In this document: positions 13,115 through 26,877 of the stretch, piece by piece
How positions within the stretch are numbered: the stretch's first letter is position 1
Layout of the letters: each line of letters opens with the position of its first letter
Assembly (NCBI RefSeq): GCF_024347455.1
Contig: NZ_AP025483.1
Span: 1-64,000 of the forward strand
DNA length: 64,000 nucleotides
Origin: Vibrio echinoideorum
GTDB taxonomy: Bacteria; Pseudomonadota; Gammaproteobacteria; Enterobacterales; Vibrionaceae
Direction: 5' to 3'
Program-made: the position numbers and the translations under genes
Notes under the pieces: model-generated
Database searches by the model: none
Seen by the model: only the letters and a program-made list of their open reading frames with translations
Told to the model about the DNA's origin: nothing

Positions 13115-14044
13115 TTATTTACCTTCCTTTTTTTCTACAGAACGGCACATTGGGAAGCCAAGCGCTTCACGTGACGCGTAGTACGCTTCTGCAACAGCTT
13201 TAGTCAGGTTGCGGATGCGAAGGATGTAACGTTGGCGCTCTGTTACAGAGATAGCTTTGCGCGCATCAAGGATGTTGAATGCGTGACCTGCTTTTAGAAT
13301 GCGCTCGTAAGCTGGAAGCGGCAGTGGCTTCTCAAGCTCAAGTAGCTCTTTACACTCTTTTTCGCACTGGTCAAAGAAAGTGAATAGGAAATCTACGTCT
13401 GCGTGCTCGAAGTTGTACGTTGATTGCTCAACTTCGTTTTGGTGGAAGATGTCACCGTAAGTCACGTTAGAACCGTCTGGTGCTACGTTCCATACAAGGT
13501 CGTAAACTGAGTCTACTTCTTGGATGTACATTGCTAGACGCTCGATACCGTAAGTGATCTCGCCAGTTACAGGCTTACACTCAAGGCCGCCAACTTGTTG
13601 GAAGTAAGTGAATTGAGTCACTTCCATACCGTTTAGCCATACTTCCCAACCAAGACCCCATGCGCCTAGCGTTGGGTTTTCCCAGTTGTCTTCTACGAAG
13701 CGAATATCGTGAACAAGCGGGTCGACACCAAGAACTTCAAGAGAGCCTAAGTACAACTCCTGGATGTTATCTGGAGAAGGTTTTAGAGCTACTTGGAATT
13801 GATAGTAGTGCTGCAGGCGGTTCGGGTTTTCACCGTAACGACCATCGGTCGGACGACGAGAAGGTTGAACGTATGCCGTAGACATTGGCTCTGGGCCAAG
13901 TGCACGTAGACATGTCATTGGGTGAGAGGTGCCAGCACCTACTTCCATATCTAGTGGTTGAACAATGGTACAACCGTTTTGTGCCCAGTAATCCTGCAGC
14001 GCGAGGATCATTCCCTGGAAGGTTTTGATATCGTATTTTTGCAT
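13115..14044 (-). CDS. glyQ: Glycine-tRNA ligase alpha subunit
   Basis: GlyQ is the catalytic alpha subunit, a class II aminoacyl-tRNA synthetase fold that forms glycyl-adenylate. The 309 residues show [17 protein letters not shown], the conserved block [18 protein letters not shown], the motif-2-like segment [22 protein letters not shown] and the motif-3-like [12 protein letters not shown]. It is the first gene of a two-gene glyQS operon. The 5' region (14045-14250) carries its promoter and shows no clear leader hairpin. Confidence 0.97.
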   Translation of the reverse strand: MQKYDIKTFQGMILALQDYWAQNGCTIVQPLDMEVGAGTSHPMTCLRALGPEPMSTAYVQPSRRPTDGRYGENPNRLQHYYQFQVALKPSPDNIQELYLGSLEVLGVDPLVHDIRFVEDNWENPTLGAWGLGWEVWLNGMEVTQFTYFQQVGGLECKPVTGEITYGIERLAMYIQEVDSVYDLVWNVAPDGSNVTYGDIFHQNEVEQSTYNFEHADVDFLFTFFDQCEKECKELLELEKPLPLPAYERILKAGHAFNILDARKAISVTERQRYILRIRNLTKAVAEAYYASREALGFPMCRSVEKKEGK

Positions 14045-14259
14045 AGTCAGGTTCGCGCGATTCTTTTAAATGAATGAGAAAAATAACCTCTGAGTATACC
14101 GAGATATTGGTAAAGCGAGTAGGGGTAATCTTGTTTAATTAGTGGTCTAAAATGTCGTTTAGTGGATTTTTTTGCCTTTAATGTTTGTTTTTCGGCACAA
14201 GTGGATATTTTGATAACTTTGACACTTGTGTTTGAAAGCGTGGGTGATTAAAATTTCGC

Positions 14260-14382
14260 GGTCTTTGGGGAGTAGCTTACTTATTCATATCCTATTGAAT
14301 GAGTTCGTCCGTCAACATAATTGATGCAAAATCATCATGGCGTTCGAGGCAACCACCACCTTTGGTGGCGCTTAGCAAGACC
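14260..14382 (+). ncRNA. Manganese riboswitch (yybP-ykoY family)
   Basis: The closing stem GGTCTT (14260-14265) pairs with AAGACC (14377-14382). The family-specific loop GGGGAGTAGC (14267-14276) and the second conserved segment CCGTCAACATA (14309-14319) are both present, with a further helix ACCACC/GGTGG between. These are the two loops that together bind Mn2+. Downstream, GGGATGG (14403-14409) could pair with CCGTCCC (14446-14452) just before the mneA start, a candidate expression platform acting on translation or elongation. The 14045-14259 stretch before it holds promoters for glyQ and this unit. Confidence 0.9.
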
Positions 14383-14465
14383 TTAGACAAGCATCGTGAA
14401 CCGGGATGGGGCGCGAGGTTTGTCTTTGGTTAAATATAATAATCTCCGTCCCAAATGAGCATGTC

Positions 14466-15020
14466 GTGAGCGTTTTAGCAATTTCAATTACAACTGTCGC
14501 CTTAGCCGAGATCGGTGATAAGACTCAGTTGTTATCCCTTTTATTAGCCAGTCGATATCGAAAACCGATACCGATTATTGCCGCTATCTTCTTTGCCACA
14601 ATTGCCAATCATGCCCTTGCTGCATGGCTCGGTGTTGTGGTCGCGGATTACTTATCTCCTGAAGTGTTGAAATGGGTGCTGGTGGTCAGTTTTATCGCTA
14701 TGGCGGGCTGGATTCTTATTCCGGATAAACTGGACGACGATGAAGCCATCTCTAACCGTGGTCCGTTTGTCGCCAGTTTTATTGCTTTCTTTATTGCTGA
14801 GATTGGCGATAAGACTCAGATTGCGACCTCCATTCTAGGGGCCCAATATTCTGATGCATTAACGTGGGTGATTCTGGGTACTACCATTGGTATGTTGCTG
14901 GCGAATGTGCCTGTGGTGATCATTGGTAAGTTATCGGCAGATAAGATGCCTCTTGATCTGATTCGCAAGATCACTGCTTTGTTATTCGTGGGTTTGGCTA
15001 TCGCAGCGGCTTTCTATTAA
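14466..15020 (+). CDS. mneA: Manganese exporter, GDT1/UPF0016 family (MneA-like)
   Basis: The GDT1/TMEM165 family exports divalent cations; the Vibrio member MneA exports Mn2+. The protein has six predicted membrane segments arranged as two repeats, each with the ion-binding motif E-x-G-D-K-T (AEIGDKTQLLSLLL near 13-26 and AEIGDKTQIATSIL in the second half). I chose the GTG at 14466 (MSVLAIS..., 184 residues) because this gives the short N-terminus usual in the family. A longer in-frame ATG at 14406 would translate the riboswitch expression platform. The ribosome binding site is weak, consistent with control by the Mn2+ riboswitch directly upstream. Confidence 0.9.
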   Translation: MSVLAISITTVALAEIGDKTQLLSLLLASRYRKPIPIIAAIFFATIANHALAAWLGVVVADYLSPEVLKWVLVVSFIAMAGWILIPDKLDDDEAISNRGPFVASFIAFFIAEIGDKTQIATSILGAQYSDALTWVILGTTIGMLLANVPVVIIGKLSADKMPLDLIRKITALLFVGLAIAAAFY

Positions 15021-15177
15021 GCGGTGGTATTGAGTCTCATTATACTCAGTCAGTAGAATAATGTGTTGTAGGTCATACTCTTACAGTATTGTCAGGTTTA
15101 TCGATCGAATGGACATATAACTGTCATACTTGTCATGATATTTTAATCTTGTGAGTTAAGAACACGAGGGCATGATT

Positions 15178-15426
15178 ATGTTGACGCGTTATATGGGTAT
15201 CACTCCACAAAGCCAAAGCTATCTATTTACCTTTGGTCTTGCACTTACACTATTAGGCATGGTGTTGACGGACATGTGGCTACCAATGGTGGCTGGTTCG
15301 ATGATCATGACCGGGCTTGCAGTAGAAGCCTGGATTCGGGTCGCGCATATTATTCCTATGCGAAAAGATATTCGAGAAATTCAGCATCAGCTTGAACATC
15401 TGCAAAACAAGTCTAGAAACGAATAA
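15178..15426 (+). CDS. Small two-helix inner-membrane protein, unknown function
   Basis: I do not recognise this 82-residue protein. It has two hydrophobic helices (about 14-32 and 35-53) followed by an Arg- and Glu-rich tail with heptad character (MRKDIREIQHQLEHLQNKS) that could form a short coiled coil in the cytoplasm. I chose the ATG at 15178 because AGGG lies 7 bases upstream; the ATG two codons earlier is too close to that site. It is monocistronic, with a strong terminator immediately after and tusA convergent. Confidence 0.75.
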   Translation: MLTRYMGITPQSQSYLFTFGLALTLLGMVLTDMWLPMVAGSMIMTGLAVEAWIRVAHIIPMRKDIREIQHQLEHLQNKSRNE

Positions 15427-15427
15427 A

Positions 15428-15487
15428 CAAAAAGCCGCTCGTACTCTGAGTTCTGTTTAAGAACATAAGGTACGAGCGGCTTTTTTG
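15428..15487. terminator. Bidirectional terminator between the small membrane gene and tusA
   Basis: AAAGCCGCTCGTAC (15431-15444) pairs perfectly with GTACGAGCGGCTTT (15470-15483), with flanking A and T runs and an inner TTCTGTTTAAGAA hairpin. It is suited to end both convergent transcripts. Confidence 0.88.
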
Positions 15488-15510
15488 ATGCTTGATATTT
15501 AGGTGAGGCG

Positions 15511-15762
15511 TTATGCCTCCAACCCTTTTCTTATCAAATATTGGTAAGGCAAAGCTTCAGTCGCTTGGCCGACTAACTGATGATCCATAAAACGACAAAA
15601 GCTCGGAATATCACGAGTTGTCGAAGGGTCGTCAGCTTTTACCAGTAACACATCGCCATCCTGCATGTTTCTAATTGTCTTCCTGACCATCATTACTGGT
15701 TCTGGGCAACGCAGGCCTTCAGCTTCTAAAGTATGGGTTGCCAGTTCAGGTTTGAATGTCAT
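15511..15762 (-). CDS. tusA: Sulfur carrier protein TusA
   Basis: TusA receives persulfide sulfur from IscS and passes it to TusBCD for 2-thiolation of tRNA wobble uridine; it also affects molybdenum cofactor and iron-sulfur balance. The 83-residue protein has the family motif [13 protein letters not shown] with the active Cys at 19 and ends RKGLEA. Length and fold match the SirA/TusA family. It is divergent from the small gene at 15912. Confidence 0.95.
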   Translation of the reverse strand: MTFKPELATHTLEAEGLRCPEPVMMVRKTIRNMQDGDVLLVKADDPSTTRDIPSFCRFMDHQLVGQATEALPYQYLIRKGLEA

Positions 15763-15911
15763 GGTTTGTATCTCTATATCTATCTAACGAGTGAATAATA
15801 CGTCTGCAGAAAAAATATGCAATAAGTGCTTGGCAAGTGGAGTCATTTCCTATAACTTAATTAACAAGTTGATAACAACTTGAAGCAAAGGCAACTAGCT
15901 AAGGAGTGGCG

Positions 15912-16097
15912 ATGTTGACAGGATTAGATAGATTAACAATTTATTCAGTTCTCTGTTTTATTTCTTTTTGTGCGTTAGTACTACGCTCATCGACAGAGAC
16001 CTCACTGATGCCAATATTTGGCATAATAGCAACGATTATTGGTATTTGGGTAGAGATGCGCCGTTGGCAAGGCATAGCCGAAGAGCAAGAACACTAA
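15912..16097 (+). CDS. Small membrane protein, unknown function
   Basis: A 61-residue protein that I cannot assign. Two hydrophobic segments (about 9-26 and 33-48) are followed by an amphipathic charged tail (EMRRWQGIAEEQEH). The ATG at 15912 is preceded by AAGGAG at 15901-15906, a strong ribosome binding site, which argues that it is a real gene; a GTG inside that site is an unlikely start. A terminator follows 70 bases downstream. Confidence 0.7.
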   Translation: MLTGLDRLTIYSVLCFISFCALVLRSSTETSLMPIFGIIATIIGIWVEMRRWQGIAEEQEH

Positions 16098-16163
16098 CCC
16101 GAATACAACAGCGAATTCCGATACGACAACATTCCGACACTATCCCCAAATTTTCTTGGGCTT

Positions 16164-16190
16164 CCCCGCGTAATTGCGGGATTTTTTTTA
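16164..16190 (+). terminator. Intrinsic terminator after the 61-residue membrane gene
   Basis: CCCGC (16165-16169) pairs with GCGGG (16176-16180), followed by a run of eight T. Confidence 0.8.
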
Positions 16191-16252
16191 TCTAAAGCAT
16201 GCTATAAACAACGTAGTGATCAATGACAATTGTATACAGCTAGGTAAGTGGC

Positions 16253-17194
16253 GTGGAATTAGAAGACATCTATCGTAGAGACCTTAATTTATTGGTCGCC
16301 TTAAAGGTATTGATTGAAGAAGGCAGTGTTAGTCAGGCTGCGATTCGGCTTAACTTAAGCCAATCAGCAACCAGCCGTGTATTGGGACGACTTCGAGAGT
16401 TACTCAATGACCCTCTGTTTACACGCCAAGGTCAGCATCTTATTCCCACCAAGAAAGCACTCGAAATCAGTCAACGTATTGATCAACCTTTAGAGTCATT
16501 CCGCCAACTGCTTAGCCCGAGTAATTTTGACCCTTACTATTGCAGTGAGCGTTTTCTGATCGCAACCACCGACTACGCGATGCAAACCATCTTGCCGTAT
16601 GCGTTACCTAAGATTTACGAGCAAGCGCCTAATATTTCTTTGGAATTTGCGCCGCTGCAGCATGAGCATTTGTTTAAGCAACTCAGCACCGAACGTGTCG
16701 ATATGGCTATTTGTCGCCCGAGTGGCAGCATCGCACCACTTCATCAAGAAGTATTGGGGCCGGTCGGTGTGTCGTGTTTGTTATCTAAAAATCACCCTTT
16801 AGCCGATCGATCGTTAAGTCTTGAAGATTATGTTTCTTTACCTCACGCGATGATTGCGATCAGTGATGGTGTTAAGGCTTTACTCGATAACGCTTTAGCT
16901 AATCAACAGCCTCGCAAAATGGTGCTGCGTGCTTATCACCTTGAAGCGGCATTGGCGATTGTCGATAGAATGCCGTTGGTGATCACTGTGCCTGCCGATT
17001 TGGCTTATTTGGTTGCTGAGCGTTATGACTTGGTCGTCAAGCCGTTGCCATTTGAGTTTATGCCGTTTGATTACTCATTGATTTGGCACTCACGTTGCGA
17101 TTCTTCAGCTTCGCAACAATGGTTAAGAAGAGTGGTTAAAGAGGAGTGTGGCGAATTGATTCAAAAGCGTATTGCGGATGTTGGCTTAGGTTAA
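16253..17194 (+). CDS. LysR-family transcriptional regulator
   Basis: A 313-residue LysR-type regulator. The N-terminal winged helix-turn-helix covers about 8-66 (LVALKVLIEEGSVSQAAIRLNLSQSATSRVLGRLRELLNDPLFTR with its usual ending), followed by a PBP2-like effector domain from about 95. GTG is the start, with AGG 8 bases upstream. The adjacent convergent gene is acuI, so no divergent target is evident; its regulon cannot be read from context. It resembles the second LysR protein in this window (47063-48004) in length and domain order. Confidence 0.9.
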   Translation: MELEDIYRRDLNLLVALKVLIEEGSVSQAAIRLNLSQSATSRVLGRLRELLNDPLFTRQGQHLIPTKKALEISQRIDQPLESFRQLLSPSNFDPYYCSERFLIATTDYAMQTILPYALPKIYEQAPNISLEFAPLQHEHLFKQLSTERVDMAICRPSGSIAPLHQEVLGPVGVSCLLSKNHPLADRSLSLEDYVSLPHAMIAISDGVKALLDNALANQQPRKMVLRAYHLEAALAIVDRMPLVITVPADLAYLVAERYDLVVKPLPFEFMPFDYSLIWHSRCDSSASQQWLRRVVKEECGELIQKRIADVGLG

Positions 17195-17234
17195 CTGAGG
17201 TTTAGCTTTGGTTTACTCGATCCTAATGACAAAA

Positions 17235-17270
17235 ACACAAAAGGGCTGATTACTATCAGCCCTTTGTTAT
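17235..17270. terminator. Bidirectional terminator between lysR and acuI
   Basis: AAAGGGCTGAT (17240-17250) pairs with ATCAGCCCTTT (17255-17265), an 11-base-pair stem with loop TACT and A/T-rich flanks on both sides. Confidence 0.85.
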
Positions 17271-17329
17271 TTTGGGTTATCCAAATCTAAAGCTGTTGCT
17301 TAAAGTTTGATAACTTTATGTTTGAGAAT

Positions 17330-18310
17330 CTATAGTTTAATGACTACGCGACCAGTGATTTGACCGTTAGTGATGTCTTCTGCTGCTTGAATTGCACCGT
17401 CTAAAGACACTTCTTTGGTTGCTTGCGCGTAGAAAGATTCAGGTAGCAATTCCGCTAGTTGTTCCCACGCTTTAATACGTTTTTCACGAGGGCACATTAC
17501 CGAGTCCACACCTTGTAGGCGAACGTTACGTAGAATGAATGGCATTACCGTGGTTGGTAAGTCAAAACCGCCTGCTAGACCACACATTGCAACCGCACCG
17601 TTGTAATCAATTTGCGCCAATACTTTTGCAAGTACTTTGCTACCTACAGTATCGATAGCACCAGCCCACAGTTGTTTCTCAAGTGGCTTCGCCGGTTCTT
17701 CTAGTTCAGAACGCTCTACAATACGTGTTGCGCCTAGTGATTTTAATAGCTCGCCATTTGCAGAAGCACGACCAGTCACAGCTGCGACTTTGTAGCCCAG
17801 TTGGTTTAGTAGAGTGATAGACACGCTGCCTACGCCGCCACTTGCACCTGTTACTAGGATTTCACCGTCTTCTGGTTTGATGCCAGCATCTACAATAGCT
17901 TGAACACAAAGCATTGCTGTAAAGCCTGCTGTACCAATAGCCATTACTTTTTTAGCGTCTAGACCCGATGGCATTGGCACTAACCAATCACCGTTTAGGC
18001 TTGCTTTCTCCGCCATGCCGCCCCAGTGGCCTTCACCAACACCCCAGCCAGTTAGAACAACTTCGTCGCCCGCTTTGTAGCGTGGGTCTTCAGATTGTGA
18101 AACCACACCAGAAAGGTCGATACCAGGAACCATAGGAAAGTTACGAACAATGCGTCCTTTACCTGTAATCGCCAAACCATCTTTGTAGTTCAAAGAAGAG
18201 TAACTTACATCAACCTTCACGTTACCTTCAGGTAATTGAGACTCATCAATTTGAGAAACTGACGCGATAGTTTTTTTGTCTTCTTGGTTTAGTACAAGTG
18301 CTTTAAACAT
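17330..18310 (-). CDS. acuI: Acrylyl-CoA reductase / YhdH-type NADPH oxidoreductase
   Basis: A zinc-independent medium-chain dehydrogenase of the YhdH/AcuI family, which reduces acryloyl-CoA to propionyl-CoA with NADPH, useful in marine bacteria exposed to acrylate from DMSP breakdown. The 326 residues include YKDGLAITGKG, VPGIDLSGVV, the nucleotide-binding block VTGASGGVGSVSITLLNQLGY and the C-terminal GRVVIKL. I chose the ATG at 18310 (MFKALVLNQEDK) with GGAG upstream; an in-frame start at 18364 adds residues not seen in the family. The substrate is inferred from the family; simple quinone reductase activity is the alternative. Confidence 0.88.
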   Translation of the reverse strand: MFKALVLNQEDKKTIASVSQIDESQLPEGNVKVDVSYSSLNYKDGLAITGKGRIVRNFPMVPGIDLSGVVSQSEDPRYKAGDEVVLTGWGVGEGHWGGMAEKASLNGDWLVPMPSGLDAKKVMAIGTAGFTAMLCVQAIVDAGIKPEDGEILVTGASGGVGSVSITLLNQLGYKVAAVTGRASANGELLKSLGATRIVERSELEEPAKPLEKQLWAGAIDTVGSKVLAKVLAQIDYNGAVAMCGLAGGFDLPTTVMPFILRNVRLQGVDSVMCPREKRIKAWEQLAELLPESFYAQATKEVSLDGAIQAAEDITNGQITGRVVIKL

Positions 18311-18483
18311 GATCTGCTCCGTGGGAGGAATATTAGGAAACTGAAGTAACTTTAGTTGAATCACCGAAGAAAAAATAATGAAACATCAACATTGAGTCTA
18401 TGCATTTTGTGCATAGATGTGGGTGGCGCTTTTTCTCTTGCTAAGTTCGCTGAACGAATCGATACATTATTGGACGCCGAGCA

Positions 18484-18516
18484 ATAAAAAGTGCAGCTAT
18501 ATAAATATAGCTGCAC
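18484..18516 (-). terminator. Intrinsic terminator after fadA
   Basis: GTGCAGCTAT (18491-18500) pairs with ATAGCTGCAC (18507-18516). The minus strand runs on into TTTTTATT. It lies 37 bases beyond the fadA stop and ends the fadBA transcript. Confidence 0.88.
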
Positions 18517-18552
18517 AAAATATTACCCTACAAGTATTACAATCAACGAGCG

Positions 18553-21914
<3,362 letters not shown>

Positions 21915-21984
21915 TGTCTATCTCCATGACATACAATCCACGATTGTTTGAGAGAATCTTGTTATCTTTCTATTATTGTAGAAC

Positions 21985-22001
21985 ACCTGGTAAGACCAGT
22001 T
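21985..22001. promoter_or_regulatory. FadR-type operator upstream of fadBA
   Basis: ACCTGGTAAGACCAGTT matches the FadR consensus AACTGGTCnGACCAGTT at all but two positions and keeps the TGGT...ACCA palindrome. It lies in the fadB upstream region where FadR represses in related bacteria; long-chain acyl-CoA would release it. Confidence 0.8.
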
Positions 22002-22141
22002 ATCTTAGTCTGTACCTCTGCCTGATTAATTTCAATACATTTTTTAAACAATTGTTTAACATTGTGCGATAGCACAGATCCTCTAACCGTTATTATTCAC
22101 GCGTGATACACTTCGCCGCTCTTAATAATTAAGTCAACGAT

Positions 22142-22765
22142 ATGAATGAACAGCCCTATTTAATACCGTCAGCATCGGCTCTGTTTGAAGAAGAGATTAA
22201 AAAGAGCGTATTCATTACTCAGCTTGCTCATACACCAAGTGTAGAAGTTGCTAAACAGTTCGTAGAGCAGGTAAAAAAAGAGCATTCTTCAGCACGACAT
22301 AATTGTTGGGGGTTTGTGGCAGGGCGACCGGAAGACTCTATGAAATGGGGTTTTAGTGATGATGGCGAACCTTCCGGTACCGCTGGTAAGCCTATCTTGG
22401 CGCAGTTATCGGGTTCAGGTGTTGGTGAATTAACGGCTGTTGTGACTCGTTATTCTGGCGGAATCAAGCTCGGAACGGGTGGTTTGGTTAAGGCTTACGG
22501 TGGAGGAGTACAACAAGCTCTCAAGCTGCTTCAAACTATCGAGAAAAAAATAACCACAAAATTACGGCTAGAGTTAGACTATAGCTTCGTGCCAATTGCA
22601 CAATCTATTATGGCTCAGCATCAGGCTGTTGAGGTCCAAGCGGATTATGGTGTTCAAGTTGAGCTTATCATTGAGATAGAGCTCCTGCAGGTAGATTCGT
22701 TTACCCAGACCATGATCAATAAAAGCGGTGCCAAGGCACTGGTAACGAAAGTTAAAGACAACTAG
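22142..22765 (+). CDS. yigZ: YigZ/IMPACT-family protein
   Basis: A 207-residue YigZ homologue. The N-terminal IMPACT domain shows KKSVFITQLAH, SSARHNCWGFVAG, FSDDGEPSGTAGKPIL and VVTRYSGGIKLGTGGLVKAYG. The C-terminal DUF1949 domain has a ferredoxin-like fold expected to bind nucleic acid. The eukaryotic relative modulates stress-induced translation control; the bacterial role is unsettled. The order fadBA-yigZ-trkH-hemG-rrn is the same as in E. coli apart from pepQ. The gene is divergent from fadB. Confidence 0.93.
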   Translation: MNEQPYLIPSASALFEEEIKKSVFITQLAHTPSVEVAKQFVEQVKKEHSSARHNCWGFVAGRPEDSMKWGFSDDGEPSGTAGKPILAQLSGSGVGELTAVVTRYSGGIKLGTGGLVKAYGGGVQQALKLLQTIEKKITTKLRLELDYSFVPIAQSIMAQHQAVEVQADYGVQVELIIEIELLQVDSFTQTMINKSGAKALVTKVKDN

Positions 22766-22799
22766 GAAGTTTGAAGCATTTCGCTTCGTTCAATAGCTC

Positions 22800-24257
22800 A
22801 TGCAATTTCGCTCAATTATTCGAATCGTCGGATTATTATTAGCACTTTTTAGTGTATCAATGCTCGCACCTGCGCTCGTCGCACTTATCTATAGAGATGG
22901 TGCGGGTGTGCCATTTGTGACGACTTTTTTCGTTCTATTATTCTGTGGGGCAACTTGTTGGTTTCCCAACCGACGATATAAACATGAGTTGAAAGCGCGT
23001 GATGGCTTTCTTATTGTTGTGTTGTTTTGGACGGTAATCGGCAGTGCGGGCGCATTGCCGTTTTTGATCGCCGATAACCCGAACGTTTCGGTTACCGATG
23101 CTTTCTTCGAATCGTTTTCTGCATTAACAACTACAGGTGCAACAGTTATTGTTGGCCTCGATGACCTACCTAAGGCAATTCTATTTTACCGCCAGTTCCT
23201 GCAATGGTTCGGTGGTATGGGTATCATCGTATTGGCGGTCGCCATCCTTCCTGTTCTCGGTATTGGTGGTATGCAGTTATATCGAGCTGAAATCCCAGGC
23301 CCAGTCAAAGACAGTAAGATGACTCCGCGTATTGCTGAAACTGCGAAAGCACTTTGGTATATCTACCTGAGTTTAACTATTGCCTGTGCCGTGGCGTTTT
23401 GGCTTGCCGGTATGAGTTTCTTTGATGCTATCAGCCATAGCTTCTCTACGATTGCGATTGGTGGCTTCTCGACTCACGATGCGAGCATGGGCTATTTCAA
23501 CAGTCCTGCTATCAACATGATTACGGTCGTGTTCCTCCTTATATCAGCATGTAACTATTCACTTCACTTTGCGGCATTTGCTTCAGGTGGTGTGCATCCT
23601 AAGTATTATTGGAAAGATCCTGAGTTTCGCGCCTTTATCTTTATTCAAGTTGTACTGTTCTTAGTTTGTTTCTTATTGCTACTTAATCATCACTCTTACG
23701 ATTCGTATTACGATGCTTTCGATCAAGCGCTGTTCCAGACAGTATCTATTTCAACAACCGCAGGCTTCACCACCACCGGTTTTTCTGAGTGGCCACTATT
23801 CTTGCCCGTTTTGCTTCTGTTCTCTTCCTTTATTGGTGGGTGTGCAGGTTCAACAGGCGGTGGTATGAAAGTCATTCGAATCTTATTGCTTACTCTGCAA
23901 GGTGCTCGTGAAATGAAGCGCCTTGTTCATCCCCGTGCTGTCTATACCATCAAGGTTGGCGGGTCAGCATTACCACAAAGAGTCGTGGATGCGGTTTGGG
24001 GCTTTTTCTCTGCGTACGCATTGGTTTTTGTGGTTTGTATGTTGGCTCTTATTGCTACAGGGATGGATGAGCTAAGTGCTTTTTCTGCTGTGGCGGCGAC
24101 ATTGAATAACCTTGGCCCTGGTCTTGGTGAAGTTGCAATGCATTTTGGCGATGTAAATGACAAAGCAAAGTGGGTGTTGATCGTATCTATGCTGTTTGGG
24201 CGTTTAGAAATATTCACCTTATTAATTTTATTGACCCCTACGTTTTGGCGTAGCTAA
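22800..24257 (+). CDS. trkH: Trk system potassium uptake protein TrkH
   Basis: TrkH is the membrane subunit of the Trk K+ uptake system, working with cytoplasmic TrkA. The 485-residue protein is a chain of hydrophobic segments arranged as four M1-P-M2 repeats. The pore loops are recognisable: SALTTTGATVI, STIAIGGFST, SISTTAGFTTTGF and AAVAATLNNLGPGLG. The conserved GGCAGSTGGGMKVIR lies between repeats three and four and contains the gating glycine-rich loop. It begins 34 bases after yigZ, behind a short hairpin (GAAGC/GCTTC, 22773-22787), and the ribosome binding site is weak. Confidence 0.96.
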   Translation: MQFRSIIRIVGLLLALFSVSMLAPALVALIYRDGAGVPFVTTFFVLLFCGATCWFPNRRYKHELKARDGFLIVVLFWTVIGSAGALPFLIADNPNVSVTDAFFESFSALTTTGATVIVGLDDLPKAILFYRQFLQWFGGMGIIVLAVAILPVLGIGGMQLYRAEIPGPVKDSKMTPRIAETAKALWYIYLSLTIACAVAFWLAGMSFFDAISHSFSTIAIGGFSTHDASMGYFNSPAINMITVVFLLISACNYSLHFAAFASGGVHPKYYWKDPEFRAFIFIQVVLFLVCFLLLLNHHSYDSYYDAFDQALFQTVSISTTAGFTTTGFSEWPLFLPVLLLFSSFIGGCAGSTGGGMKVIRILLLTLQGAREMKRLVHPRAVYTIKVGGSALPQRVVDAVWGFFSAYALVFVVCMLALIATGMDELSAFSAVAATLNNLGPGLGEVAMHFGDVNDKAKWVLIVSMLFGRLEIFTLLILLTPTFWRS

Positions 24258-24266
24258 GGACATATT

Positions 24267-24794
24267 GTGGCAAAAGCTCTATTTTTGTATTCAAGCCGTG
24301 AAGGTCAGACCAAGAAAATCTTGGACTATATAAAAGAAGAAATGAATGAGTTCGAATGTGAGCTTCAAGATCTGCACACTATTGGTAATGTCGACTTTGC
24401 TCAATACGATAGAGTGTTGATTGGCGCTTCTATTCGTTATGGCCACCTTAATAAGAAGCTATATCAGTTTATTGATGCCAACCTTGATCAGCTGCAATCA
24501 AATAAGGTTGCCTTCTTTTGCGTTAACTTAACGGCTCGTAAAGAAGATCAAGGTAAAGATACCCCCGAAGGTAGTGCTTATATAAAGACGTTTCTTAAAA
24601 AATCACCATGGCAGCCAACTTTAATCGGTGTATTTGCTGGTGCACTCTATTACCCACGCTATAACTGGTTCGATAAAACGATGATTCGCTTCATTATGAA
24701 CATGACAGGTGGAGAAACGGATACAACCAAGGAAGTTGAGTACACGAATTGGGAAAAAGTCTCTTTGTTTTCTGAAAAACTGCAGAGTATGTAA
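24267..24794 (+). CDS. hemG: Menaquinone-dependent protoporphyrinogen IX dehydrogenase HemG
   Basis: HemG is a flavodoxin-like enzyme that oxidises protoporphyrinogen IX to protoporphyrin IX in haem synthesis, passing electrons to quinone. The 175 residues open with the FMN phosphate-binding loop FLYSSREGQTKKIL and carry VLIGASIRYGHL; the C-terminal half has the aromatic, membrane-associating segment YYPRYNWFDKTMIRFIMNMTGG. GTG start with AAGGA 6 bases upstream. It lies 9 bases after trkH, so the two are cotranscribed, and the rRNA promoters begin about 80 bases past its stop. Confidence 0.95.
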   Translation: MAKALFLYSSREGQTKKILDYIKEEMNEFECELQDLHTIGNVDFAQYDRVLIGASIRYGHLNKKLYQFIDANLDQLQSNKVAFFCVNLTARKEDQGKDTPEGSAYIKTFLKKSPWQPTLIGVFAGALYYPRYNWFDKTMIRFIMNMTGGETDTTKEVEYTNWEKVSLFSEKLQSM

Positions 24795-24873
24795 GAGAAA
24801 AGCCTACTTTTGAGGCGTTTTGCGTTCTTTTTAATCGAACGAATAGAAAAACGCAAAAAACTCAAAAAAGGGC

Positions 24874-24901
24874 TTGCCAGTGTGATCGAAATCTCTATAA
24901 T
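24874..24901 (+). promoter_or_regulatory. rRNA operon 1 promoter P1
   Basis: TTGCCA (24874-24879), 16 bases, TATAAT (24896-24901), followed by the GC-rich discriminator GCGACCTCG. An A-rich upstream tract (about 24843-24870) resembles an UP element. The GC-rich discriminator is what makes stable-RNA promoters sensitive to ppGpp. Confidence 0.75.
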
Positions 24902-25001
24902 GCGACCTCGTTGAAACGGAAAGGCTTCTTAGGAAACCATAACGAATCAGCAAGCCAAATTAGCCAAGCTAAACGCTTGAAAGAAGTTTTGAAAATAGTG
25001 G

Positions 25002-25029
25002 TTGACACTAAAACTTAAATCGCTAAAAT
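25002..25029 (+). promoter_or_regulatory. rRNA operon 1 promoter P2
   Basis: TTGACA (25002-25007), 16 bases, TAAAAT (25024-25029). It lies about 130 bases downstream of P1, the usual tandem arrangement. Confidence 0.7.
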
Positions 25030-25064
25030 GGCCGTCCGATTTGAGCGAAGCTCAAAAAGGAAAA

Positions 25065-25075
25065 GCTCTTTAACA
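25065..25075 (+). promoter_or_regulatory. boxA antitermination signal, rRNA operon 1 leader
   Basis: GCTCTTTAACA matches the boxA recognised by NusB-NusE. The leader from here to the 16S 5' end is nearly the same in operon 2. Confidence 0.85.
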
Positions 25076-25322
25076 ATTTAAACCTATCAATCTGTGTGGG
25101 CACTCGTTGATGAATATCAAAACGTTATTACTTAGGTAGTAACAGTTACTTCGGTAACAAACTTGATTTCAATGAACTGAGTGACCAATACGAATAACTT
25201 CGGTTATTTGGCACAGTCAATTCATTACCATTCTGTTGGAATGGTAATAGCTTTAGAATTACATGTTCATTTTCGAATGAATATTAGTTTTGAAGTCAGT
25301 ATTCGTTGAGTCACAAAATCTT

Positions 25323-26877
<1,555 letters not shown>

